From: Methylibium sp964622685 | GTDB lineage: Bacteria > Pseudomonadota > Gammaproteobacteria > Burkholderiales > Burkholderiaceae_C | Length of the DNA: 13,129 nucleotides | NCBI GenBank assembly: GCA_964622685.1 | Contig: CAZUUU010000083.1 | Location: 1-13,129 of the forward strand | Direction of reading: 5' to 3' | Shown here: positions 7,200-13,129 of the stretch, in pieces | How the letters are laid out: every line of letters starts with the position of its first letter | How positions within the stretch are numbered: position 1 is the stretch's first letter | Position numbers and translations under genes: made by a program | The notes under the pieces: model-generated | What the model was told of the DNA's origin: nothing | The model's input: only the letters and a program-made list of their open reading frames with translations | Database searches by the model: none

Positions 7200-7568
7200 A
7201 TGCAATCGCTGATCCTCATCTTCGTCGCTCACGCGCTGCTTCGATTCCCGGGAGATGGCCTCGCGCCTGCGGCAGTCGTGTCCTGCTTCCTGGCTCTGTG
7301 CATGCTGGTCGTAGCACGGTTTGGTGGTTGGACCTCGATGGCTGGCTCTTTTGCCTGGCTCAGAAGTCATCGTGGGTTTGCCTTGTTGCTGGCGGCTGGC
7401 GCGCTGATCTTGCTGGTAGTCAGCGGCTTAGCCTGGGGTGAGATTCCGCTCAATCACCTGCTTGCCTATCAAATCGAGGCCTTCTTCTTCGGGTACGCGT
7501 GCCTTTCTGCGCTTCACGCCTTCTGGGCAACCGGCATCGAGTCCATAGCATCCTGGTTTCGTCGATGA
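7200..7568 (+). CDS. Small hydrophobic membrane protein, unknown
   Basis: A 122-residue protein that I do not recognise. It is highly hydrophobic, with probably three to four membrane helices (about 2-15, 21-40, 59-78 and 88-112) and short polar links; it ends in a basic WFRR. The GC content (53-60 % in sampled 60-base blocks) is clearly below that of neighbours, and its codon third positions are mixed, unlike the near-saturated G/C third positions nearby. This suggests a foreign origin or relaxed selection. There is no clear ribosome binding site before ATG 7200, so the start is tentative. It lies behind a hairpin and runs convergent to the glycosyltransferase gene. It might be a genuine orphan protein or a decaying open frame; hydrophobic segments of even length and an intact frame favour a real gene. 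Confidence 0.5.
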   Translation: MQSLILIFVAHALLRFPGDGLAPAAVVSCFLALCMLVVARFGGWTSMAGSFAWLRSHRGFALLLAAGALILLVVSGLAWGEIPLNHLLAYQIEAFFFGYACLSALHAFWATGIESIASWFRR

Positions 7569-7620
7569 GACCGCAGGTGTCGAACCAAGCTGACGCCTTT
7601 GAGGTCGGCGCCCACCCTCC

Positions 7621-8976
7621 CTAGCGCTGCGCCGTCACCGCCCGCCTCGCCGGCGGCGGCGCCCACCCCGCGCGCAGCGTCTCCAACTGCTCCGCCCTTC
7701 GCTCCGCCGACAGCGGCCCGCGCAGGCTGCCCAGCACCCAGCCCACGCGCTCGGCGTCCACGTGCCGCTCGCCGGTCGATGCCGACTCGCGCAGGCGGCT
7801 CGCCAGCCACGCTGCCTCCAGCGGCGTGAGCTTCGCGGCCGTCTTGCGCAGGTAGTGGCGCGACGCGGCCTCGGCGCCGCAGACGCCTTCGCCCCAGGGC
7901 GCGATCTGCAGGTAGAGCTGCAGGATGCGGCCCTTGCCGAGCGTGCGCTCCATCTCCACCGCGTACAGCAGCTCGCGCAGCTTGCGCACCGCCGAGCGCT
8001 CGTCGCCGGTGTAGACCAGCTTGGCGAGTTGCTGCGTCAGCGTGCTCGCGCCCTGCACGGTGTTCACGCGGGCCGCGCCGACCTGCTGGTTGGCCGACCA
8101 CGCGGCCAGCATCTGCGTGAGGTCGTAGCCGGCATGCTCGGCGAAACGCTGGTCCTCGGCCGCGACGACGGCGCGCGGCAGCCAGCCCAGCACGCGCAGG
8201 CCTGCGGCATCCGTAGCCGCCGGAGTCGCAGCGCAAGCCACGGCCGGCTCGGCGTTGAGCAGCTCTTCGGTCCCCAGGCCGTCGACCACGAAGCCGGCGA
8301 TGCGCGGCCGCACGTCGAGGCGGCGCTCCGGCAGGCGCAGGCTCAGCGATGCGTTGATGCGGCCGTCGATGCGTGCGCGCGCCAGCTCGGGGATGGCCTC
8401 GGTGCCGAACACCGCATAGGCCTCGGCCAGCGGCGTTTCGGGCAGCAGCGCGTCGACGACCAGGCCGCTGGCAGTCAGCCGCGCCTTCCACGGCAACGAC
8501 ACGATGTGCTCGCCTTCGCCCAGCTCGAGCGTGCCGCTGAATCGTTCCTGCCCCTGGCGTTGCAGCAGCAGCTCGGCGCGTGGCAGTTGCAGCGGCGCGG
8601 CGCCGAAGGCGTCGAGCTGCACGACGCAGGGCGCGCACTCGCCGCGCAGCCGGTCCTGCGGCAGGCGCTGCCATTGCCAGCGGCCCAGCGGCGTGGCGGT
8701 GCTGCGGCCGTCCAGCCAGGCCTGGCCGAGCGGGTGCGTCGCCACGCGCAGCAGCGCCGGCACGCTGACCGGCCGCGAGAGCTGCAGGCCGCGCGGCCCG
8801 ATCTTCAGCGTGGTCGTCCACTCGCCGGGCTGCGGCGCCAGCGCGTGCAGCGCCGCGGCCAGCAGCGCGATCGCCACCAGCACCAGCGTCGCCAGCACCG
8901 CCAGCGTGCCCATCCACCAGCGCGCGCTGCGCGTGGACATGTGCGCAGAGAGCGCTTCGCGACTCGGGATCTTCAC
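7621..8976 (-). CDS. Membrane-anchored family-51 peptidoglycan glycosyltransferase with long N-terminal extension
   Basis: A 451-residue protein that should polymerise lipid II into glycan strands at the outer face of the inner membrane. One transmembrane helix (about 21-44) is followed by a 220-residue uncharacterised periplasmic region (about 48-260, beta-rich look, with a CAPC pair at 114-117). The GT51 domain then covers about 262-400: AAEDQRFAEHAGYD holds the catalytic Glu274, GASTLTQQ (309-316) the second motif, and RKLRE the second acidic residue Glu335. The usual ILExYLN motif is altered to ILQLYLQ (351-357). No transpeptidase domain follows. MtgA, the usual monofunctional enzyme, is about 240 residues, so this one is nearly twice as long. 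GTG 8976 is preceded by AGGAG inside the last codons of the EpsI-like gene, 3 nt away, which fixes the start and shows co-transcription with the exosortase genes. Recognition as GT51 is firm; its task in this operon is inference. Confidence 0.88.
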   Translation of the reverse strand: MKIPSREALSAHMSTRSARWWMGTLAVLATLVLVAIALLAAALHALAPQPGEWTTTLKIGPRGLQLSRPVSVPALLRVATHPLGQAWLDGRSTATPLGRWQWQRLPQDRLRGECAPCVVQLDAFGAAPLQLPRAELLLQRQGQERFSGTLELGEGEHIVSLPWKARLTASGLVVDALLPETPLAEAYAVFGTEAIPELARARIDGRINASLSLRLPERRLDVRPRIAGFVVDGLGTEELLNAEPAVACAATPAATDAAGLRVLGWLPRAVVAAEDQRFAEHAGYDLTQMLAAWSANQQVGAARVNTVQGASTLTQQLAKLVYTGDERSAVRKLRELLYAVEMERTLGKGRILQLYLQIAPWGEGVCGAEAASRHYLRKTAAKLTPLEAAWLASRLRESASTGERHVDAERVGWVLGSLRGPLSAERRAEQLETLRAGWAPPPARRAVTAQR

Positions 8977-8979
8977 TTC

Positions 8980-9588
8980 TCACTCCTGAAGGCTTGCCAC
9001 GGGAACATCAACTTCGCTGTCGACTTCAACGACGGTCGTCACCGCTTGCCAGGGCCCGGTCGAGCGGCCCAGTGCGGCGGCCCAGAACCAGGCCGAGGTG
9101 TCGGTGAAGGCCAGGCCCTCCGCGTCCTCGATGCGCTCGCACACGCGCAGGCGCTGGCCGCCGCGCCGCGCCTCGAAGCATCGCCACAGCCGCTGCCGGT
9201 CGTCGCGCTCCAGGCGCGCGTCGGCGATCGCGTAGCCCAGGCCGCGGTAGCAGTCGGTGGCCGGGTGCAGCATGCGCGTGGGGCGCTGCACGTCGCGCAG
9301 CACCAGCAGGCGCTCGCCGTCGCTGAAGCGGCCGATCGCGCCGGGGAAGGCCGACGCGAAACGCTGCTCGACCGCGCTGAGCGCCAGCGGGCGCAGCAGG
9401 CGGCCGTCGAAGCGCTGCGGCCATTCGACGGCACGCGACACGGCGTCCGCGGTGCGCGACTCGCGGGCCAGCGGTAGCATCGCGCAGGCCGCCAGCACCG
9501 CGACGGCCGCGATCCGCACCCCGCCGCCCAGCGACTGCAACAGCGCGCGCAGCCGTACGCCCCACCCGCGTTCAAGCGCGATGCGCAT
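8980..9588 (-). CDS. EpsI-like exosortase-associated protein
   Basis: A 202-residue protein with an N-terminal anchor (hydrophobic about 24-41) and a periplasmic domain. The segment LHPATDCYRGLGY (107-119), with Cys113 after a His-Pro pair, resembles the conserved Cys-containing core of EpsI-type proteins (DUF3485 family: roughly h-P-x-x-C-Y-x-x-x-G-w). These act with exosortases either as a separate protein or as a C-terminal fusion. A second half with RVCERIEDAEGLAFTD and WFWAAALGR fits the same fold. The match is by motif and context, so it is less certain than the exosortase. The start ATG 9588 has GGGAG 7 nt upstream and overlaps the exosortase gene by 17 nt; the glycosyltransferase gene begins 3 nt after its stop. 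EpsI function in exosortase systems is still unclear. Confidence 0.68.
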   Translation of the reverse strand: MRIALERGWGVRLRALLQSLGGGVRIAAVAVLAACAMLPLARESRTADAVSRAVEWPQRFDGRLLRPLALSAVEQRFASAFPGAIGRFSDGERLLVLRDVQRPTRMLHPATDCYRGLGYAIADARLERDDRQRLWRCFEARRGGQRLRVCERIEDAEGLAFTDTSAWFWAAALGRSTGPWQAVTTVVEVDSEVDVPVASLQE

Positions 9589-10417
9589 GCTCGTTCTCCC
9601 GGGACTCGTCCCGCATCGTCCACAGCAGCACCGCGCTGCACACCACGCTCAGCACCACGAAGCCGATGGCCTCGTGCGCGCCCGAGCCCAGGCCCTGCGG
9701 CCGCGACTCCAGCGCCACCAGCACGCTGTTGCGCACCACGTTGCCCGCCATCACGATCAAGCCCACCACCGGCAGGCGCCGCAACAGCGCGCCGTCGCGC
9801 AGCCCCACCCAGCCGGCCGCGGCGAAGGCGCAGAAGTAGCCCAGCCACGCCATCTGCACGCCGGAGCACGGCGCGTCGACGATGACCAGCCGGCCCGCGA
9901 CCGTCATCGCCGCGCCGCTGGTCGCGGCGTCCATGCCGGCCAGCTGCAGCGCCCAGGTCGACAACTGCGCCGTCAGCAGCCGCAGCGGATAGCCGGCATA
10001 GAACTGCAGCGAGGCCAGCAGCGGCAGCGCCAGCAGCACCAGCCCCGCCAGCGACAGCCGCGGCGTCTGCAGCGGCAGCCAGGCCGCGAGCGCCGCGCCC
10101 AGCGCCAGCGCCGCGATCAGCGACGCGGCCAGCGGCGGCAGCGCCCACAGCGCCGCCGTCGCGCCCGCGGTCAACCCCAGGCTCGCCGCCAGCCAGCCCG
10201 GCTGCGCGCGGTCGCGAAGGTCCGGCGCCAGACGGCCCAACAGGACCGCCAGCATCGCGATCGCCGCCAGGCCGAGCGGGTCGTCCGAGCCGTCGCCCAT
10301 GCGCCCGGCGGCCCACAGCGCGTGCGGCCACAGCGCGGCGGCCTGCAGCGCCAGCCAGCCGCCGGCGGGCAGCGCGGCCAGGCCGGTGGGTTGCGTCAGT
10401 GAAAGACGTTGGTGCAT
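9572..10417 (-). CDS. Exosortase-family cysteine protease/transpeptidase
   Basis: A 281-residue, polytopic inner-membrane protein with about seven to eight helices. The exosortase/archaeosortase triad is complete: Cys184 in VDAPCSGVQMAW, Arg229 in AGNVVRNSVLV, and His248 in SGAHEAIGFVV. In this family the Cys attacks a short C-terminal sorting signal (PEP-CTERM and relatives) of exported proteins, removing the anchor and probably joining the protein to a cell-surface molecule. The likely substrate is the VIT/VWA protein just upstream, which ends in such a signal. I cannot assign an Xrt subclass (XrtA and so on) from sequence alone. The ATG at 10417 has no clear ribosome binding site; the 63-nt gap before it is filled in part by a REP-like repeat, which may have displaced the native leader. 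The 3' end overlaps the EpsI-like gene by 17 nt. Confidence 0.88.
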   Translation of the reverse strand: MHQRLSLTQPTGLAALPAGGWLALQAAALWPHALWAAGRMGDGSDDPLGLAAIAMLAVLLGRLAPDLRDRAQPGWLAASLGLTAGATAALWALPPLAASLIAALALGAALAAWLPLQTPRLSLAGLVLLALPLLASLQFYAGYPLRLLTAQLSTWALQLAGMDAATSGAAMTVAGRLVIVDAPCSGVQMAWLGYFCAFAAAGWVGLRDGALLRRLPVVGLIVMAGNVVRNSVLVALESRPQGLGSGAHEAIGFVVLSVVCSAVLLWTMRDESRENEHAHRA

Positions 10418-10443
10418 CGATGTGCTCGGAGTTGTGGGGGAGC

Positions 10444-10540
10444 GGGCCCTTCGACAGGCTCAGGGCGAACGGAGCGTGGATCACCCTCGCCGTTCAAGCT
10501 GAGCCTGTCGAAGCCTGTCCTGAGCCCCGCCGAAGGGCCC
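10444..10540. repeat. REP-like palindromic repeat cluster (three arms)
   Basis: Three related arms lie together: one forward arm (GGGCCCTTCGACAGGCTCAG onward, 10444-10472), one inverted arm (CCGTTCAAGCTGAGCCTGTC onward, 10490-10513) and a more diverged inverted arm (10514-10540). The outer ends GGGCCCTTCG (10444-10453) and CGAAGGGCCC (10531-10540) are perfectly complementary. The core TTCGACAGGCTCAG is one I recognise as a very common intergenic repeat in Proteobacteria. The cluster covers the stop codon and last 19 codons of the VIT/VWA gene and extends into the leader of the exosortase gene. It may attenuate or stabilise the transcript between the two genes. Confidence 0.8.
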
Positions 10541-12652
10541 AAGCGCAGTCCTCGGGCGCCGCGGGCGCCGCCACAGCGTGCGTGCGCTCGAGCCGCCGCG
10601 GTGCCAGGCCGCGCCGACCAGCAGCACGACCACCACCGCCAGCGCCAGCCAGCCCGACGCCTCGGGCGTGCTGGGCACCTCGGCGCCCAGGCTGCCGCCG
10701 ACGGCCAGCTCGCTCACGCCCTTGGGCAGCGGCGAGGGCTGGTTCACCGCCGTCGCCTCGCCACCCGGGTTGCGCACGACCTGGTCGACCGCGATGAAGC
10801 TCGTGTACTGCGTCAGCAGGCTGTAGCGCAGGCCCAGCGCCATGATCGCGTCGCGCTGCGCGTCGCCGCCCTGCAGCGCCTCCTGGTCGGACAGCGAGCG
10901 GATGCGGTGGCGCGCCCACAGGTGACGCAGCGCCGCGGCGTCCGGGTCGGGCGTGGCGACCGGCAGCATCGCCTGCCAGGCACCGTGCGCAGCCTGGCCT
11001 TCGACCACCAGCTGGCCGCGCGGCTCGCCGCGCCACTTGCCGAACACCAGCACCGGCCGGCCGCCCAGCACGTCGGGCAGCGGCTGCGGTTCGACGTCGT
11101 AGGTCTCCAGGCCCTCGAAGCGCGCCTTCACCTGCGTGAGCACGGGCGAGTCGATCATGCGGCGCAGGCGCTCGGCCTGGGCCTTGGCCTGGTCGGGCTT
11201 GGTGACGATGAAGGGCTCGCCCTGGCCGGCACGCGCGATGCCTTCGATGAGGTGACGGTTGACCGAGCTGCCGATGCCGAAGGCGAAGACGTTGGTCTTG
11301 TCGAGGTTGCGGCGGATCAGCTGGAAGACCTCGCTCTCGACCGTGACGTAGCCGTCGGTCACGACGATCACGCTGCGCGACACCTCGGGCGCCTTGGGCA
11401 GCGCGGCCACGCGCTTGAGCGCGGGCACGATCTCGGTGCTGCCGTTGCCGCCCATCTGGCCGATGACGCGCAGCGCCTGGTCGATGTTGGCCTGCGTGGC
11501 CGGCACCGAGCTTTCGTTCAGCACGCGGTTGCTGCCCGAGAACAGCAGCACGTTGAAGGTGTCGCTGGGGCGCAGGCTGCCGATCAGGTGGCGCAGCAGG
11601 ACCTTGGCGGTGTCCAGCGGGTAGCCGTGCATGGAGCCCGAGATGTCGACCACGAAGACGTAGTCGCGCGGCACGATCTGCGCGGTGGCGATGGCGCGCG
11701 GCGGCTCCACCATCGCGAGGAAGAAGTTCTCCTCGCCCGGCTTGCCGGGAAAGAGCGTGAGGCCCGAACTCAGGTGCTCGCCGGCGAGTTGCCAGTCGAG
11801 GATGAAGTCGCGATTGTTCCTGCTCCCTTCGTCATCGTCCGCGCTGCCGGCCAGCGCGACGCGTGCGGCGTTCGTTCCCTCGCCCTCGACCTCGATCCCG
11901 TGCGAGGACGAGCGCAGCGCGCTCACCGGCAGCGGCGAGGCGAAGGCGACGCGCAGGTCGAACTTGGTGGCCGAAGCTTCGCCGGCGCGGAGGTAGGGCA
12001 CGGCGGTGAACGAAGAAGACCCACCCTCCGCCTTGGGCCGGTGGTAGCGCGGCCCCACGACCGTGGGAAACACGAACTGGTAGCGCCCCTCGCTGGGCGG
12101 CAGCAGCTCGGTGTAGCGCAGCTCCACCGCCACCTCGTCGCCCGGCAGGATGTTGGCCACGTTCATCGCGAAGACGTTGGGGCGCTCCTGCTCCAACAGC
12201 GCGGTGGTCTTGCCCTCGCGCTTGGCGGCTTCGAACTCGATGCGGGCGCGCTGCTTCTCGCGGATGTCGGCGACGATCAGACGGTCGCCGATGCGCACCT
12301 GCATCGCGTACACCGCCGCCTGCGTGGAGCCCGGGAAGACGTAGCGCGCCTCGATGGGACGCTGGCCCTCGTTGCGGTAGCGCTGCGTCACCGTGACGTC
12401 GGCGATGGCGCCGGCGATGCGCGCGTCGACCTCGGTCGCCTTCAGCGGCAGGCGGTCGGTGGTCGGGTCGTCGCTGCGGACCTGGAAGTACGGACTCTCG
12501 GCGCGACGCGCCTCGGCGTCGTCGGCCTGCGCCGGGATGGCGACCAGCAGCAGGGTCGCGGCGCAGGCGATGGCCAGCACGACGGCCCACAGGCGACCCG
12601 GCCGCGACAGCGGGCGTAGCGGGAGGCCGGGACGCAGGGAGAAGGGGGACAT
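10481..12652 (-). CDS. VIT and VWA domain surface protein with exosortase-type C-terminal sorting signal
   Basis: A 723-residue exported protein. A signal peptide covers about 1-43 (hydrophobic 20-39, ending AQA). The VIT (inter-alpha-trypsin) domain spans about 51-185, with VTQRYRNEGQRPIEARYVFP. The VWA domain spans about 328-500, with an intact MIDAS metal site: D336-x-S338-x-S340 (DISGS), Thr406 and Asp433 (VVTDG). A C-terminal region follows (to about 655), then VPSTPEASGW (659-668), a hydrophobic helix (668-683) and basic residues, which together look like a PEP-CTERM-type sorting signal. VIT+VWA proteins are known as the targets of dedicated proteobacterial sortases; here the adjacent enzyme is an exosortase. 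Residues 705-723 are encoded by a REP repeat. I chose ATG 12652 because AGGAG lies 6 nt upstream; TTG 12658 abuts the ribosome binding site and is unlikely. First gene of the four-gene operon. Confidence 0.9.
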   Translation of the reverse strand: MSPFSLRPGLPLRPLSRPGRLWAVVLAIACAATLLLVAIPAQADDAEARRAESPYFQVRSDDPTTDRLPLKATEVDARIAGAIADVTVTQRYRNEGQRPIEARYVFPGSTQAAVYAMQVRIGDRLIVADIREKQRARIEFEAAKREGKTTALLEQERPNVFAMNVANILPGDEVAVELRYTELLPPSEGRYQFVFPTVVGPRYHRPKAEGGSSSFTAVPYLRAGEASATKFDLRVAFASPLPVSALRSSSHGIEVEGEGTNAARVALAGSADDDEGSRNNRDFILDWQLAGEHLSSGLTLFPGKPGEENFFLAMVEPPRAIATAQIVPRDYVFVVDISGSMHGYPLDTAKVLLRHLIGSLRPSDTFNVLLFSGSNRVLNESSVPATQANIDQALRVIGQMGGNGSTEIVPALKRVAALPKAPEVSRSVIVVTDGYVTVESEVFQLIRRNLDKTNVFAFGIGSSVNRHLIEGIARAGQGEPFIVTKPDQAKAQAERLRRMIDSPVLTQVKARFEGLETYDVEPQPLPDVLGGRPVLVFGKWRGEPRGQLVVEGQAAHGAWQAMLPVATPDPDAAALRHLWARHRIRSLSDQEALQGGDAQRDAIMALGLRYSLLTQYTSFIAVDQVVRNPGGEATAVNQPSPLPKGVSELAVGGSLGAEVPSTPEASGWLALAVVVVLLVGAAWHRGGSSARTLWRRPRRPRTALGPFGGAQDRLRQAQLERRG

Positions 12653-12748
12653 GCGCAACTCCTGACGAGGGTGGCGTGCCGCGGGGTGGGCACGGGGTCA
12701 GGATGCGCGGGGGGTGAGAAGGGGGTTGGAAGGGCGCGCGAGCGCTGG

Positions 12749-12775
12749 TTGAAGGTTGTGTGAAGTCAGCGTGAA
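12749..12775 (-). promoter_or_regulatory. Three TTCA(C/A) direct repeats at 11-bp spacing (response-regulator-type box)
   Basis: On the minus strand: TTCAC-N6-TTCAC-N6-TTCAA. On the plus strand the units are TTGAA at 12749, GTGAA at 12760 and GTGAA at 12771, so the period is exactly 11 bp twice. A weaker GTGCC follows at 12782. One unit per helical turn in direct orientation is the arrangement bound by OmpR/PhoB-family response regulators. The box lies about 97 bases upstream of the VIT/VWA start codon, so it most likely controls the exosortase operon. The regulator is not in the window. Confidence 0.5.
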
Positions 12776-12818
12776 CTGCGAGTGCCGCACCGCCTTCAGG
12801 CAAACAAACCGCAGTTCA
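12772..12818. repeat. 9-bp inverted repeat upstream of the exosortase operon
   Basis: TGAACTGCG (12772-12780) and CGCAGTTCA (12810-12818) are perfect inverted copies, 29 bases apart. The left arm overlaps the last TTCAC unit of the 11-bp repeats. It could be a second operator, a looped regulator site, or chance. Confidence 0.4.
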
Positions 12819-12829
12819 GAAAGTCGACC

Positions 12830-13129
12830 GCACTGAAACAAGCTGTGCCATGAAGGTCTTGTCAGACAACCATCTTGGAGAAGTACGGGAAGTACCGGTA
12901 GAAGTCACGGTAACTTGCCAGAGCTGCAACAGTCTTGTCGTCGCCACCATCCACAATGCGAAAGCCTAGGCGACGCATGATTGTCTTCGGCGTCCCGCGC
13001 TTCGGCAGCTGCTGATCAACGAAGAGGCGTTCTCGCAGAGAGAGTTATGGTATCTGGATCTGCTTTGGCGCAGTTGGGGCCGTCAGGATTTCTGTGTGTG
13101 AGGCGGCTGGGTGAATTGGCTGTTGGCTG
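12830..13129. other. Lower-GC, gene-poor window edge
   Basis: From about 12780 to the end the composition falls to near 50 % GC (30 of 60 bases in 12841-12900), against about 70 % or more in the operons to the left. No complete gene is visible; only the coding remnant on the minus strand. It may be the border of a horizontally acquired or decaying segment continuing beyond the window. Confidence 0.5.
12862..13044 (-). pseudogene. Unrecognised C-terminal coding remnant
   Basis: On the minus strand a 60-codon open stretch follows an in-frame TAA (13045-13047) and ends with TGA (12862-12864). It reads like real protein: RERLFVDQQLPKRGTPKTIM, then RRLGFRIVDGG and YRDFYRYFPYFSKMVV. The only ATG (12978) would give just 38 residues, and no good ribosome binding site is seen, so it looks like the end of a broken gene. 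The frame above the TAA is also open to the window edge. I do not recognise the family. GC is about 50 %, much lower than the rest of the window. Confidence 0.3.

Larger units (their letters stand above)
12653..12860 (-). promoter_or_regulatory. Leader and promoter region of the exosortase operon
   Basis: About 200 non-coding bases lie upstream of the VIT/VWA gene. The ribosome binding site AGGAG (minus strand) is at 12658-12662. No convincing -35/-10 pair or sigma-54 -24/-12 element was found; the first 100 bases are C/G-rich. The distal part holds the 11-bp direct repeats and the 9-bp inverted repeat listed separately. The operon promoter probably lies near or just downstream of those sites. 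Confidence 0.4.

Noticed and set aside
7762..9477. 571-codon plus-strand frame
   Set aside because: Antisense to the glycosyltransferase and EpsI-like genes, both with conserved motifs and ribosome binding sites.
9039..10484. 481-codon minus-strand frame beginning with FALSLSKGP
   Set aside because: That start is a familiar translation of the REP-like repeat, and the rest is the exosortase region read in the wrong frame.
10409..12619. 736-codon plus-strand open frame opposite the VIT/VWA gene
   Set aside because: Antisense shadow in GC-rich DNA; its product is low-complexity Arg/Ala/His/Leu with no domain, whereas the minus frame has clear VIT and VWA motifs.
12653..12860. Sigma-54 (-24/-12) promoter for the exosortase operon, tempting because rpoN is nearby
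   Set aside because: No GG-N10-GC element with the expected context was found in the leader.

Overview
The window is very GC-rich, with long antisense reading frames opposite almost every gene. The lptB-rpoN pair, protein similarities and repeat families suggest a betaproteobacterium of the order Burkholderiales (Rubrivivax/Ideonella/Leptothrix type). That placement is inferred from gene order and style; no 16S or other marker is present.

Left part, plus strand: the 3' end of lptB (LPS export ATPase), a palindrome-rich spacer, a complete rpoN (sigma-54), then an RlmL-like 23S rRNA methyltransferase that carries an in-frame 45-bp tandem duplication. Next, on the minus strand and reading towards it, is a probable operon lemA - TPM/YgcG-like membrane protein - small cytoplasmic TPM protein - exported DUF4399 protein. 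The methyltransferase and DUF4399 genes meet tail to tail, with their stop codons sharing one CTAG. A Rossmann-fold NAD(P)-binding protein is transcribed divergently from lemA. It is followed by a hairpin and a small, lower-GC membrane protein of unknown function.

Right part, minus strand (12652 down to 7621): the most interesting locus. Four consecutive genes encode a VIT+VWA surface protein with a PEP-CTERM-like C-terminal sorting signal; an exosortase-family protein with an intact Cys/Arg/His triad; an EpsI-like exosortase partner; and a membrane-anchored family-51 peptidoglycan glycosyltransferase with a large uncharacterised N-terminal extension. The last three genes are packed by overlap or by a 3-nt gap. 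I read this as a dedicated single-target exosortase system, in which the enzyme and its accessory protein handle one adhesin-like VIT/VWA cargo and a cell-wall polymerase is co-expressed. The cargo type matches the substrates of the proteobacterial dedicated sortase systems, but here the transpeptidase-like enzyme is an exosortase. Upstream are three TTCA(C/A) direct repeats spaced exactly 11 bp, the geometry bound by OmpR/PhoB-type response regulators.

REP-like palindromes of one family occur at 10444-10540 and, degenerate, near 7117-7144. The first encodes the last 19 residues of the VIT/VWA protein and fills the gap before the exosortase gene. The last ~350 bases (from about 12780) drop to roughly 50 % GC and hold only a short coding remnant, which suggests the edge of a foreign or decaying segment. 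No tRNA, rRNA, CRISPR array, insertion sequence or phage gene was recognised.
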